The translations under genes were made by a program, and so were the position numbers. A DNA stretch of 64,000 nucleotides, from positions 62,001 through 126,000 of the IMG/VR virus record IMGVR_UViG_3300042455_001086. One strand, 5' to 3'. This stretch comes from a virus. Below the pieces are notes generated by a model, which was not told the DNA's origin, did not search any database, and saw only the letters and a program-made list of their open reading frames with translations. This document shows, piece by piece, positions 41,492 to 50,219 of this stretch (its first letter is position 1; every line of letters starts with the position of its first letter).

Positions 41492-42030
41492 TTAAGAAAT
41501 TTCAATTTGTAAAGTGTTGAGTTAATTAACTCTTGAACGGTGTCAATTTGATTTTGAATAAAACTATCATCTACTGAATCTCTATTTTCATCTATGATGT
41601 CAAGTAATCTTTCAAAATATGAAATTGTTTTTTTGTTATTTCTATATTGTTCAATCTTGAAAGTTTTGAAATTTTTAATAATCCCATATTTTCCTTGATA
41701 TGACTCTACAATACCATCAAATAATCCTACAACTCCATCGTAATAGTCGTTTAATGCCTTGTGTTCGGCAAATGATTTTGTTTGAAGGTGAAACACATGG
41801 GCTTGGTTTCTTGAATGTAAGATATTACATACCATCTCACAAAAATCTTCATTTGATTCTGAATCGTCTTCTACATTTTCACTATCGTCCTCTTCCTCTT
41901 CATCTTCTGCATCATCCTCATCGTCTTCAATGTCATCAACTTCCTCATCTTCTGTATCATCCTCATCTTCCTCAAATAGATTTCGTTTTTTGAGTTCTTC
42001 ATAAAGTTTTTCTGTTAAATCTTTTTCCAT
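41488..42030 (-). CDS. DUF5856-like (ferritin/Dps-fold) protein with acidic N-terminus
   Basis: 180 residues. Residues 18-62 are a nearly pure Asp/Glu tract. Residues 63-180 show NILHSRNQAHVFHLQTKS, AEHKALNDYYDGVVGLFDG and VESYQGKYGI, the pattern I recall for DUF5856, whose His/Glu arrangement suggests a ferritin-like four-helix fold with metal. The related phage proteins are uncharacterised. The acidic tract is unusual. TATTTAT is 20 bases upstream. Confidence 0.7.
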   Translation of the reverse strand: MEKDLTEKLYEELKKRNLFEEDEDDTEDEEVDDIEDDEDDAEDEEEEDDSENVEDDSESNEDFCEMVCNILHSRNQAHVFHLQTKSFAEHKALNDYYDGVVGLFDGIVESYQGKYGIIKNFKTFKIEQYRNNKKTISYFERLLDIIDENRDSVDDSFIQNQIDTVQELINSTLYKLKFLK

Positions 42031-42082
42031 AATTATTATATTTTATTTCTATAAATATTAGGAAAATTAAGAAATTAGTAAA

Positions 42083-42781
42083 TTAAACTTCAACAAACTC
42101 GATTTCATTTGTATCTGGATCCCAGTCAATAGTCAAAGGTTTGTTTCTGAACTCATAACGACCATTAAGGACTGCGGCATTTATATAGTGAGTTGTCCCA
42201 TCAAATATGTAGCCTGCACCCTCATGGATATGTCCACAGACGTGGATTTTTGGTTTGATTTCTTGTATTTTAACTAACAAATCTTCACAACCAACATTTA
42301 TTCTATTGTATGGAACATAATCCAATTTACCAAAAGCAGGTCCGTGTGTGATTAATATATCCACATCGTTTGGTATTAAATCCCACTTTTCTTTTATTTT
42401 TTCACCACGAGGAAGATTAAATGCCCAGTTATGAAATTCTGGTTGCCAAGGACTACCCCATATTTTAACAAGGTTTTCATAATCCCCACCGACCATCATC
42501 CAGTCATCTTGAAGATAATCTATGGTCTTATAACCAGTAAGTAATCCTTTTAATTTTTCTGGATCGTCCTGAAATCCAAAATCGTGATTACCACAAATGA
42601 ATACTTTTGTGTCGTAATTATCTAAGTTGTCATACCATTTGAAAAAACTTTCAAGTTCGGTTAAATAACCTCTACTTGATATATCACCGGCACAAATAAG
42701 AATATCACCACCAGGAAGAAAACCATTTAGTTTTTCGTGTTTGGTGTGTGTATCTGATATAAATGTTAGGCGTCTTTTCAT
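42083..42781 (-). CDS. Calcineurin-like metallophosphoesterase
   Basis: 232 residues with all family motifs in order: FISDTHTKH (residues 6-14), ILICAGDIS (about 30), CGNHDFG (about 62), THGPAFG (about 145) and VCGHIHEGAG (about 182). It is a two-metal phosphohydrolase of unknown substrate, often a cyclic nucleotide or phosphodiester. TATCTTTG ends four bases before the ATG. Confidence 0.9.
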   Translation of the reverse strand: MKRRLTFISDTHTKHEKLNGFLPGGDILICAGDISSRGYLTELESFFKWYDNLDNYDTKVFICGNHDFGFQDDPEKLKGLLTGYKTIDYLQDDWMMVGGDYENLVKIWGSPWQPEFHNWAFNLPRGEKIKEKWDLIPNDVDILITHGPAFGKLDYVPYNRINVGCEDLLVKIQEIKPKIHVCGHIHEGAGYIFDGTTHYINAAVLNGRYEFRNKPLTIDWDPDTNEIEFVEV

Positions 42782-42785
42782 AATA

Positions 42786-42793
42786 CAAAGATA
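42786..42793 (-). promoter_or_regulatory. TATCTTTG promoter
   Basis: Ends 4 bases before the phosphoesterase start at 42781. Confidence 0.7.
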
Positions 42794-42804
42794 ATGAATT
42801 TTGT

Positions 42805-43128
42805 CTAATATGTATCAATTTGTTTTTTTATTCTTTCCAAAATATCTTCATTCATTATATTCTCATTTATCAAGATTTGTTCCAACAAATCTTTGATGTC
42901 TCTTTTTGATCTTTCTTTTGATTTTCTTCTTGTTTTAAGTTCAGTTTGATAAAGATAAAATGATATTTCATCAACGCTCTTTAGTTTTTGAAGGTATTTT
43001 TCAATTCTTTGGTCCAACTTTCTACTATCTTGTAAATCAAGCATAGTTGGTTCCATTTTGAACAATTCATCCAATCTTCCTTTTAGATATTGAATTTCTC
43101 CGTATTTTAATATTTCTTGTTGTGTCAT
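42805..43128 (-). CDS. Coiled-coil hypothetical protein
   Basis: 107 residues from the ATG at 43128. A longer frame crosses the hairpin at 43133-43163, so it is rejected. It is rich in charged helices (LKGRLDELF, LQDSRKLDQRIEKYL). No family recognised. Confidence 0.6.
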   Translation of the reverse strand: MTQQEILKYGEIQYLKGRLDELFKMEPTMLDLQDSRKLDQRIEKYLQKLKSVDEISFYLYQTELKTRRKSKERSKRDIKDLLEQILINENIMNEDILERIKKQIDTY

Positions 43129-43132
43129 AAAA

Positions 43133-43163
43133 AAATGTTTCCCATAAAATATAGGAAACATTT
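43133..43163. terminator. Terminator-like hairpin
   Basis: Stem AAATGTTTCC / GGAAACATTT, 24 bases after the stop of 43187-43792. Confidence 0.75.
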
Positions 43164-43186
43164 AATTTGTAATCAATAAAGATTTG

Positions 43187-43792
43187 TTATTTAATATCAG
43201 TTGATTCTAATAATGTATATGAAAACTTATTACCATAAATTTTTGCAGCCTTTTTACAAATAGACATAAACACATCAAAATCTTTAACTCTTTTAAACAC
43301 TTGACATCCTTCACTCCATCGGTCAACCCATGTTGAATCTTGACCCGCTTTATGAATGTTAATACCAAACATACCAGTATCAGTTTTTGTTTCTTCAAAA
43401 ATTAAATCCTTGTTTGCATCTCTCCAAACTGTAACATTACCATTTCTCTGACAAAGCGCTTGATATTTTCCTTGATGTAAATCTACAGACCAAACACTTC
43501 TGTATTGACCTGGAACTAACCTAGCAACACCATTTTTATTATGGAATTGTTGAACTCCCTTCTTACCCGGATCACAAGTTGCCATCCAACAATAGAATTG
43601 CCAAACACCCTTTTCATCTTTAAATGTTATTGTCAAAAAATCGTCAAAAACATTTGTTACTTTTTTATATACCGCTGGTGATGTATTTCTAACACCAACA
43701 ATATTAACATCATATCCTCTGTTTGAATCATCATTAAACCATTTATATCCTTTTGATTCAACCGCTTTTTTAATTTGTTCTCTTGTGTACAT
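43187..43792 (-). CDS. L,D-transpeptidase (YkuD)-like protein
   Basis: 201 residues. Near residues 145-168 it has GINIHKAGQDSTWVDRWSEGCQVF: a His followed by SxGC, the signature of YkuD-type catalytic domains. Upstream strands include YRSVWSVDLHQGKYQAL. No signal peptide. Phage proteins of this kind are thought to act on peptidoglycan peptide crosslinks; the export path is not evident. It has a TATTTAT about 28 bases upstream. Confidence 0.65.
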   Translation of the reverse strand: MYTREQIKKAVESKGYKWFNDDSNRGYDVNIVGVRNTSPAVYKKVTNVFDDFLTITFKDEKGVWQFYCWMATCDPGKKGVQQFHNKNGVARLVPGQYRSVWSVDLHQGKYQALCQRNGNVTVWRDANKDLIFEETKTDTGMFGINIHKAGQDSTWVDRWSEGCQVFKRVKDFDVFMSICKKAAKIYGNKFSYTLLESTDIK

Positions 43793-43837
43793 AACTATAG
43801 TTATTTTCCCGTTTATTTAAATAAATATTACTTAATT

Positions 43838-44470
43838 TCATTCTGTATCATAAAACATTCTTTCGCTATCTTCCGTCACCCACTTATCGTGTCCTTCACA
43901 ATTAAACCAATCTTTATTCACCAAAAAATCTGGTTTATCTGGAAATGGTTTTGTCACAAATGAAGGTTCGGACCATTTAATTCTATTGTTTGGTTGGAGT
44001 GCAATTTGCCCGTTGTCTAATAAAATTATATGATGTGATTTATGTTCCATTGGATCCTCAGCCAAAGTTAAATCTGTATTCAAATCATTTGAACCCCAAT
44101 TTATTGTTGCGTAATAACTTCCTTTATACCAGTTTTTATCTTTCATAAAAACCTCAACTTGTGTGTCATATACATAACTTAAATGTATTAAAGTAAAGTT
44201 ATAGGAAAAACAATTCCATAATTGTAAATAATGGAATGGTAAATCCGGGTTTGGTACTTCATTTGTTGTTAATAATGCGTGACAAGGTAATTTATCTCTC
44301 ATCACACCATTATTTAGTAATACTTGAAAGAGTGCCGCTTGTCCTGGCATACATCTTACAGATATTATTACACCTTCGGTTACTTCGCCGTGTCCTTTTT
44401 TTCCTTGATAGAAATATTCATTTCTTACAAAGACCTTCAAAGGAAAAAAGTTATGTTCAATATATGCCAT
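43838..44470 (-). CDS. Conserved phage hypothetical protein
   Basis: 210 residues, beta-rich with VRCMPGQAALFQVLLNNGV, KLPCHALLT and YLQLWNCFSYNFT. I recall similar proteins in T4-like phages, function unknown. The C-terminal 50 residues are Trp-rich and acidic. Confidence 0.65.
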   Translation of the reverse strand: MAYIEHNFFPLKVFVRNEYFYQGKKGHGEVTEGVIISVRCMPGQAALFQVLLNNGVMRDKLPCHALLTTNEVPNPDLPFHYLQLWNCFSYNFTLIHLSYVYDTQVEVFMKDKNWYKGSYYATINWGSNDLNTDLTLAEDPMEHKSHHIILLDNGQIALQPNNRIKWSEPSFVTKPFPDKPDFLVNKDWFNCEGHDKWVTEDSERMFYDTE

Positions 44471-44475
44471 TATAT

Positions 44476-44559
44476 TTAATAAAATCCTTTACCGGTGTGG
44501 ATCATCGCGTTTATTCTTTGTTGTTCTAACCAACCTAAAAATTTGAATAGTTTTTTCAT
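44476..44559 (-). CDS. 27-residue peptide
   Basis: Sequence MKKLFKFLGWLEQQRINAM and then HTGKGFY. The frame sits between two abutting genes and is spaced like them, which supports coding. An amphipathic helix. Confidence 0.45.
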   Translation of the reverse strand: MKKLFKFLGWLEQQRINAMIHTGKGFY

Positions 44560-44560
44560 A

Positions 44561-44878
44561 TTACTCTACTACTTCACAAATATTTGTTATATCATCTTCA
44601 ACCTCATCAATCATAGGTTGATTTTCCAATTCTTCAATTACGATGTTAATTGCCTCCGGATAATGATTTGCGCTTCCTGGTTGGAAGTAAATGCTAGCAA
44701 GACCCAAAACTTCATTGTTTACATAATGTCTAAATTTTCCTTTTGCTTTATTAACTTCCCAGTCCATTGATACATCATTCCAATCTTCTAAAACAAGTCG
44801 GTTTCCACCTTTTTCCTTGTAATGTAATCTAATCAAATTATTATGACTAAAATTTTCTATAAATTCTCCTAGTTTCAT
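44561..44878 (-). CDS. Acidic hypothetical protein
   Basis: 105 residues. MKLGEFIENFSHNNLIRL begins a beta-rich domain (IRLHYKEKGGNRLVL, GLASIYFQPG) that ends in an acidic tail. No family recognised. Confidence 0.6.
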   Translation of the reverse strand: MKLGEFIENFSHNNLIRLHYKEKGGNRLVLEDWNDVSMDWEVNKAKGKFRHYVNNEVLGLASIYFQPGSANHYPEAINIVIEELENQPMIDEVEDDITNICEVVE

Positions 44879-44890
44879 TTTATTTATTTT

Positions 44891-45307
44891 TTACCTACGT
44901 ACTGGTTTAAACTCAAATGGATAATTATCACAAAAATCTTTAACAAATTCCAATTCAATATCTTTTTCGTCTAAATTTGGATTTCTACTATTCCATACTT
45001 CAATTGTTTGATATGTTATTAACTTAGCTGATAATGCTATAATAATTTGAATAACTTTATTAAAGATTAATTCTGCTGGTAAATGTTGTTCTACTTTATT
45101 AAAAATTCTAATAATAACTGGATGTGTTAATGTTGTTATTTCTCCATTATATTTTTCTATATTATCTAATAGATATAACTTTGAAAATTCACACGCCAAA
45201 GCCGTATTTCGTTTGTTTTTTACGTTAGTCAAAAAACCAATGTTTTCCCATTTAGTGATTAGTTCACTTGAGTTTTGTTCTTTTAATGTTTTTAACAATT
45301 CTCCCAT
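44891..45307 (-). CDS. Helical hypothetical protein
   Basis: 138 residues, all-helical with hydrophobic heptads (IFNKVIQIIIALSAKLITYQTI). It begins MGELLKTLKEQNSSELITKWENIGFL. A structural or chaperone role is possible. No family recognised. Confidence 0.6.
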   Translation of the reverse strand: MGELLKTLKEQNSSELITKWENIGFLTNVKNKRNTALACEFSKLYLLDNIEKYNGEITTLTHPVIIRIFNKVEQHLPAELIFNKVIQIIIALSAKLITYQTIEVWNSRNPNLDEKDIELEFVKDFCDNYPFEFKPVRR

Positions 45308-45321
45308 AATTTATATTTTTT

Positions 45322-45537
45322 TTATTTATTTTTTAATTGACTTATAACTTTATTCATATACCCCTCCAATAAAAAAAGTTTTCTTCTAATACCAATATTA
45401 TCCATATCTGCTAATAACCTCAAATAGTCGTTTAGTTCTTCAAGTTGTGTTTGTGGTTCAACTTCTTTTTGGATTTCAAGGTCCGGAAATGTATTTTTAA
45501 GTGCGTTTTTATGTCTATTTGATAGTTCGTTATTCAT
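45322..45537 (-). CDS. Small helical protein
   Basis: 71 residues, two charged helices (LNDYLRLLADMDNIGIRRKLFLLEGYM). Overlaps the start region of the upstream gene's stop by eight bases. Confidence 0.55.
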   Translation of the reverse strand: MNNELSNRHKNALKNTFPDLEIQKEVEPQTQLEELNDYLRLLADMDNIGIRRKLFLLEGYMNKVISQLKNK

Positions 45538-46390
45538 TTGTTGTATTTTCTTTTATAAAGTTTTCTACCTCTTCTCTTGTCACATTTATAGATTTTGGAC
45601 CTAATTCACTTTGATATTTTTCTTTAAGTTCTATTGGGACACTAATCTTTGAAAGTTTAAGATTATCTTGACCCTCTTTTGAATTTTCTAAATCCTTTTC
45701 AAAGAAGAAAACTGAAAAATGTGTAATCTTATCTGTACTTAAACCATAAAGTTCCATTTTTTCAACACCAGAATTACTTTCAACAATTTCAAATACTCCT
45801 CTAACCATAACACCTTTTTCACCTTTAACTTGGTACGTTTCAGGATTATCAAAAACTTTATCAAGTTTTTCGTGAAGTTGTTTTCTTAATTGTTGTTGGT
45901 GAGTGTCTTCTATGTCGTTAATCATACTAGGACTTCCATAAGCATAAATTGTTTTATCTTGTGATATTTCTGGTGAAAATTCCAAAACAATTTTCTTTTT
46001 TGGTTCAAACGTTTCAGGGTCATAAATTGTTGGTGTTATACTAGCACCATCAAAAACAGGTTCGTGAATTTTTTTGGGATCAAACATTTCGGGTGTTAAC
46101 GCCAAGGATAATAAATAACATTTTCCCTTAAATTTTTGATTTGGTACAAGTTTATAAATTTTGGGTTGTATGGTGTTGTTATTTTCATCAAGAGTAACTG
46201 GATGTTTCATAATAACAATTTCATCACATTCAGAAAATTCTTCACATTCTTTAATTCTTTCCAAATATGGTTCAAGATCTTCCCCGTATATTGTATTATC
46301 TGTAAGTCCTTTAACATCAACTAAAAAACCTTTTTTATTTTTTAGTTCTCCCGAACTTAAAATTTCATTAATTAATTCTTGTAGTTTCAT
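45530..46390 (-). CDS. Hypothetical protein with LNE-type start
   Basis: 286 residues. MKLQELINEILSSGEL resembles type D tags but is more acidic and has INE at 7-9. The body is alpha/beta with Pro-rich loops (DPKKIHEPVFDGASITPTIYDPETFEPKK) and an acidic end. No family recognised. If tagged it is the only such gene in the 44-54 kb block. Confidence 0.6.
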   Translation of the reverse strand: MKLQELINEILSSGELKNKKGFLVDVKGLTDNTIYGEDLEPYLERIKECEEFSECDEIVIMKHPVTLDENNNTIQPKIYKLVPNQKFKGKCYLLSLALTPEMFDPKKIHEPVFDGASITPTIYDPETFEPKKKIVLEFSPEISQDKTIYAYGSPSMINDIEDTHQQQLRKQLHEKLDKVFDNPETYQVKGEKGVMVRGVFEIVESNSGVEKMELYGLSTDKITHFSVFFFEKDLENSKEGQDNLKLSKISVPIELKEKYQSELGPKSINVTREEVENFIKENTTNE

Positions 46391-46740
46391 TTTATGTTAT
46401 TTTTTAATTTATTTTTTAACCCTTTGAATACCTCTCTACCTTTTTTCAAAGTTTTTATTTTTGGTTGGATTCTTATTGTTTCTTCAAGATTTTCAGTTTC
46501 AATATCCATCCCTTCTATTATTTCAAGTATATTACCTAAATATTTTTTGTGTATGTCAACCCAAGGATATGGTAGTCCCCAATTTTTATGTCCCCAACAA
46601 GATTGTGTGGTTCCAATTTTATGGTAATTTAACAAGACAACCAATTCCCTAACACCATTATCTATTTTGTTTCCCAAGTTATCAGTAATTAATTTTGATT
46701 TTTCATCAATGTTTTTATACCTAATATCTTGTAATTTCAT
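46387..46740 (-). CDS. Hypothetical protein with SCWGH motif
   Basis: 117 residues. Residues 30-60 read VVLLNYHKIGTTQSCWGHKNWGLPYPWVDI, suggesting a Cys/His-containing site, followed by a basic C-terminal helix. No family recognised. Confidence 0.6.
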   Translation of the reverse strand: MKLQDIRYKNIDEKSKLITDNLGNKIDNGVRELVVLLNYHKIGTTQSCWGHKNWGLPYPWVDIHKKYLGNILEIIEGMDIETENLEETIRIQPKIKTLKKGREVFKGLKNKLKNNIK

Positions 46741-46975
46741 AATTTAATCCCCATCTTTCACTTATCTCAGTGAATTTATCGTTTATTTTTTCTTCTTTAA
46801 TACCATTTAAAGATGAGAAATCATTCTCAAATTGTAAACCGTGTTCCCGGTTTGCATCCATAATTTTTTGTTTAAGAACGGAAAGTTCGTTTGAAGTATA
46901 AAATTCTGTTCCGTGATCAATAATTTTTAGTTCCACAAGAATTTTTTTGTCAAAGGTTTTTATTTGGTGTATCAT
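46721..46975 (-). CDS. Small hypothetical protein
   Basis: 84 residues, beta then helix; overlaps the previous gene by 20 bases and the thymidylate synthase stop by four. Its C-terminal SERWGLNYEITRY resembles the FSQRWGLKIEE part of 48021-48524, so a shared motif exists. Confidence 0.5.
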   Translation of the reverse strand: MIHQIKTFDKKILVELKIIDHGTEFYTSNELSVLKQKIMDANREHGLQFENDFSSLNGIKEEKINDKFTEISERWGLNYEITRY

Positions 46976-47802
46976 ATAGCTAACTCTAATTTTGAATTTA
47001 TTTTAGTTATACCGTCAATTCCGGTAATCTCAAAATCATCAATTGTGTAGTCGTAGAAGTTTTTATTTTCTTTTAAAATTAACTTTGGTTGTATGTCTAA
47101 TGGTTCCTTGTTTAATAGTTCTGAAACACCATCAAAATGCCTATCGTATATATGTAGGTTCTGAACCAAATGACAAAACTTACCAACTTTATAGTCACAA
47201 TGTCCCGCAACCATCATTAAAAGTGCCGTATATTGAATTTTGTTAATATAACCAGCAACTAAATAGTCGTTGCTACGTTGGATAAGTGTCATATCAAGAG
47301 TTAATTCTCCGTTATTTTTTCTTACCGAGAATAGTATTTCGTATGCGCAAGGAAATAAACCTTTTGTTTCAAATAAATCGTGATACTGAAACATATTGAT
47401 GATATGTCTTCTACCAAACGGATCATCAATTAAACCTACTAATAATCTATCAATTAAATTGTATCTTCCGATTGTTGCACCATATCTCTGTCCGATTGTA
47501 TCATCACCAATATTCCATTCTTCCCACCAGTTAATACCCATCTCACGAGCCACTCTCAATGATGAAGTTTGTTTTTGATATATCCATAAAATTTCTTTAA
47601 TACCTGTTTTAATTGCGGTATTTCTTAATGTTGGGATTGGAAACTCTTCTTTTGATATGTCATACTCTTCAAAAACTCCTGTAATAAATTTTGAGTTTGC
47701 CGGTGTTCCATCCTCGTATTTTGGTCTTGGGTTTTCATCCCAAGAACCTTCTTTTATAATTTTTTGGATGTTTTGGATGTAATATTTATCCGCTTTATTC
47801 AT
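46972..47802 (-). CDS. Thymidylate synthase family enzyme (ThyA-like)
   Basis: 276 residues. Conserved parts: IGQRYGATIGR, FGRRHIINMFQYHD, the Cys loop GLFPCAYEILF and the RS loop IQRSNDYLVAGYINKIQYTALL. The enzyme adds a one-carbon unit to a pyrimidine 5'-nucleotide. The usual PPCH has become FPCAY, so the His after the catalytic Cys is lost. The Asn aligned with the base-selecting residue appears kept, favouring dUMP over dCMP. A hydroxymethylase role cannot be excluded. It sits in a run of small overlapping early genes. Confidence 0.85.
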   Translation of the reverse strand: MNKADKYYIQNIQKIIKEGSWDENPRPKYEDGTPANSKFITGVFEEYDISKEEFPIPTLRNTAIKTGIKEILWIYQKQTSSLRVAREMGINWWEEWNIGDDTIGQRYGATIGRYNLIDRLLVGLIDDPFGRRHIINMFQYHDLFETKGLFPCAYEILFSVRKNNGELTLDMTLIQRSNDYLVAGYINKIQYTALLMMVAGHCDYKVGKFCHLVQNLHIYDRHFDGVSELLNKEPLDIQPKLILKENKNFYDYTIDDFEITGIDGITKINSKLELAI

Positions 47803-48028
47803 TTTCTTTTTTAAAATATTCGTTTATCTGTTCTTCGTGTGGTTTATTTAATTCGTCCAAACAATCAGCAATTAACCTTAAACTATATGGCGACCAATAT
47901 CCTTTTTCTTTATTGGCCTGGTAGTAAAAATACCCATTAATATCTTTAATTGCGTGTCCAATATTTTTGTTCCCATAAAATAATTCAAATAACCCTGGTG
48001 TGAGTTCTTCGGTTGTTATTCTATTCAT
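47795..48028 (-). CDS. Small hypothetical protein
   Basis: 77 residues with strand-turn pattern and YYQANKEKGYWSPYS; overlaps both neighbours by eight bases. No family recognised. Confidence 0.55.
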   Translation of the reverse strand: MNRITTEELTPGLFELFYGNKNIGHAIKDINGYFYYQANKEKGYWSPYSLRLIADCLDELNKPHEEQINEYFKKENE

Positions 48029-48524
48029 AACTTTCTATTTTTTTGTCGTTGTATGTTATTGTGATTAGTTTGGTTGGAATATTTTTTTCATCTAAAACTT
48101 TCTTTAATCTATCTGTACCTAAACTCTCCCATTTTACAAATTGAGTATGTTTATCTTTTTCTATTAAATCATATCTCTCTTCCAAATTCAACTCTCGTTC
48201 TTCAATCTTTAATCCCCACCTTTGAGAGAACTCAATATCAGTTTTACATTTTTTGATAAATTCATCTTTTGTTAATTTAATTTTATCCCCCATTATCCAG
48301 TAATAACCCATATAAGCCTCATTCAATAAGTCTGGTTCGTCTTTACCATAATGTTCCAATTGATTTTCGTTGAAGATGTGTAATAATCCGTATTCGTCCA
48401 TTTCACCAATCACTCGGACTTCACCAGCAATTGTTTCAAATACACCAACAATTGTACAAGGAAATTTATAACCTTTTGGTTTGTGAGCCTTGTCCCCCAC
48501 TTTAAATTTTGTTTCTTTATTCAT
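48021..48524 (-). CDS. Hypothetical protein with SH3-like start
   Basis: 167 residues. Residues 5-45 (FKVGDKAHKPKGYKFPCTIVGVFE) look like a small beta barrel; the second half is helical with KTDIEFSQRWGLKIEE. No family recognised. Confidence 0.55.
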   Translation of the reverse strand: MNKETKFKVGDKAHKPKGYKFPCTIVGVFETIAGEVRVIGEMDEYGLLHIFNENQLEHYGKDEPDLLNEAYMGYYWIMGDKIKLTKDEFIKKCKTDIEFSQRWGLKIEERELNLEERYDLIEKDKHTQFVKWESLGTDRLKKVLDEKNIPTKLITITYNDKKIESYE

Positions 48525-48536
48525 ATTTATTTTATT

Positions 48537-48764
48537 TTATTTATATATTGATGATCTTGAATTAAGTCTCTGACTCAATAAAGTTTCCTTGAAGCACTTA
48601 ACAAATTCCTCTTTTATATCTTCAACAACTATTCCATCACCCCACACCATTACGTCTTTCTTAACCCTATCTTTCCAATGATAGTTTGTTGGGTAGTTGT
48701 ATAAAAGGAAGTTCTCCATTTCCTCCATAGTAAAGGAAAGTTCTATTTTAATTTGTTCACTCAT
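48537..48764 (-). CDS. Small hypothetical protein
   Basis: 75 residues, MSEQIKIELSFTMEEMENFLLYNYP and an amphipathic C-terminal half. Overlaps the next gene by eight bases. Confidence 0.55.
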   Translation of the reverse strand: MSEQIKIELSFTMEEMENFLLYNYPTNYHWKDRVKKDVMVWGDGIVVEDIKEEFVKCFKETLLSQRLNSRSSIYK

Positions 48765-49203
48765 AATCTTTATAATAGTATTTATCTAACAATTCTCTAC
48801 ATTTTTTTGTGACATATTCCAAGGTCCAATTTTGTTTAAAACCATCTCTGAATCCTTCTTCACCTTTTGACATCCATTCGATTGCAAATGCAAAGTTTTC
48901 AAAATCTTTTTCCATCTGGCTTAAGTAAGAATTGGCTTCAAGTAATTCTGTAATATCATAACCATTCTTATGTAACCATAAAACCACTTTGGAATTATCA
49001 AAATGTAATATGCAATTGTCCTGACCATTGTGAAACTCAATACCTATAATTGACCGACCATCAAATGTTATTTGTTGTTTGCCATCTTCAGTGATTACCG
49101 GTTCAAATGATAATTTTTTAAACCAATAATATTTCTCATTTGGATAGACAAATTTTAAAATATCTTTTGCTTCGTCTTCTGTTAGTTCTTTAATGTTTTT
49201 CAT
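48757..49203 (-). CDS. Hypothetical protein
   Basis: 148 residues of alpha/beta type (IIGIEFHNGQDNCILHF, KVVLWLHKNGYDI) with an acidic C-terminal helix. Similar small proteins occur in flavobacterial phages as I recall; no function. Confidence 0.6.
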   Translation of the reverse strand: MKNIKELTEDEAKDILKFVYPNEKYYWFKKLSFEPVITEDGKQQITFDGRSIIGIEFHNGQDNCILHFDNSKVVLWLHKNGYDITELLEANSYLSQMEKDFENFAFAIEWMSKGEEGFRDGFKQNWTLEYVTKKCRELLDKYYYKDYE

Positions 49204-49206
49204 TTC

Positions 49207-49425
49207 TTACCAACTTATTTCCCAATAACCGTCTCTTTGAACATCATACCACCGAACTTTATATCCCAATCTTTCAAGATGAACTCTTGTTGGGTGTGAT
49301 AGTATGTCTTTATAAATTGAGAACTTACCTACTGTTGCCGCTTCCTTAATTTCTTCAATTGTATCCACAATCTCTGGAGTTATTTTAATTTCTTCTGCGA
49401 GCTTTCTTGCTTCTTGTGCGTTCAT
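49207..49425 (-). CDS. Small protein, DNA-mimic or helper type
   Basis: 72 residues from the ATG at 49425, MNAQEARKLAEEIKITPEI, chosen because an upstream extension would run into the neighbouring gene. The C-terminus is VRWYDVQRDGYWEISW, typical of small phage alpha/beta proteins. No family recognised. Confidence 0.55.
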   Translation of the reverse strand: MNAQEARKLAEEIKITPEIVDTIEEIKEAATVGKFSIYKDILSHPTRVHLERLGYKVRWYDVQRDGYWEISW

Positions 49426-49435
49426 ATCTATTTTA

Positions 49436-49678
49436 TTAAAATTCGTGTTTTCCTGGTTTAATTTTTCCATCCAAAATATCTTTCATAACTTTTGGTTGGT
49501 AATCTTCAAGTAATTGTTTTTGTGTTACTTCCCACCCAATTGGTGGTAATGTATAATCTTCAAAATATGTATACCTGATCATTCCTTGAATGTTTTCACC
49601 ACACTCTTTAACTTCTCCGGTTTCGTGGATTGTTGCCTCAAATTTACCTTCTCCAATATGTTTAATTGTGTAACCCAT
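49436..49678 (-). CDS. Small hypothetical protein
   Basis: 80 residues with alternating beta strands (YTIKHIGEGKFEATIHETGEV) and a helix. The next gene starts two bases from its start. No family recognised. Confidence 0.55.
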   Translation of the reverse strand: MGYTIKHIGEGKFEATIHETGEVKECGENIQGMIRYTYFEDYTLPPIGWEVTQKQLLEDYQPKVMKDILDGKIKPGKHEF

Positions 49679-49680
49679 CT

Positions 49681-49983
49681 TTATTTTCTTTTAAATAATA
49701 TATCAATAATTCTATTAATTGTCCAATCTCTTTTCTTTTCTTTGATGGTTTTTGGTTTCTCTTTGAATGGATTGTGATAGAGATTCGTCTCGGTGTCGTA
49801 GAAATACATAAATGAGCGTAAAAAAACTTGGTGTTGACTTTCTGGAATATTTGTGAAATCGGCAATTATCTTAACAGGTAATTCAGATTTATGCCCAGCA
49901 AGTGTTATACCAGTATTAATTTCAACAATTGGTTTAACATTTATCGTTAAACTATTTTTGGTGTCTAATGTTATATTACTCAT
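49681..49983 (-). CDS. Small hypothetical protein
   Basis: 100 residues: MSNITLDTKNSLTINVKPIV starts a beta domain, and the end is strongly basic (KEKPKTIKEKKRD ... LFKRK). May bind nucleic acid. Start overlaps the neighbouring stop. Confidence 0.55.
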   Translation of the reverse strand: MSNITLDTKNSLTINVKPIVEINTGITLAGHKSELPVKIIADFTNIPESQHQVFLRSFMYFYDTETNLYHNPFKEKPKTIKEKKRDWTINRIIDILFKRK

Positions 49984-50204
49984 CTTGATATTACTTTACA
50001 ATTATTTACATCTATGTCGTGTGATTTTCCATCAACCTTAACTCTGTAATACATTCCATATAAATTCTGCCATTCTTTAACAACTTCAAATTGTTCTCCG
50101 GTTTTAAATCTTTTTTCAACAAGCCCTGGTCTATAATAATTCAATAGTTCGTGACGATAGTGTTCGCACAAACAATCTTTTTTAACTTCTATTACCATCT
50201 TCAT
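49980..50204 (-). CDS. Small SH3-like protein
   Basis: 74 residues with FKTGEQFEVVKEWQNLYGMYYRVKVDG, a beta-barrel-like pattern, plus two Cys near the N-terminus. No family recognised. Confidence 0.55.
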   Translation of the reverse strand: MKMVIEVKKDCLCEHYRHELLNYYRPGLVEKRFKTGEQFEVVKEWQNLYGMYYRVKVDGKSHDIDVNNCKVISR

Positions 50205-50219
50205 CTTTGTTTTGTTTTA

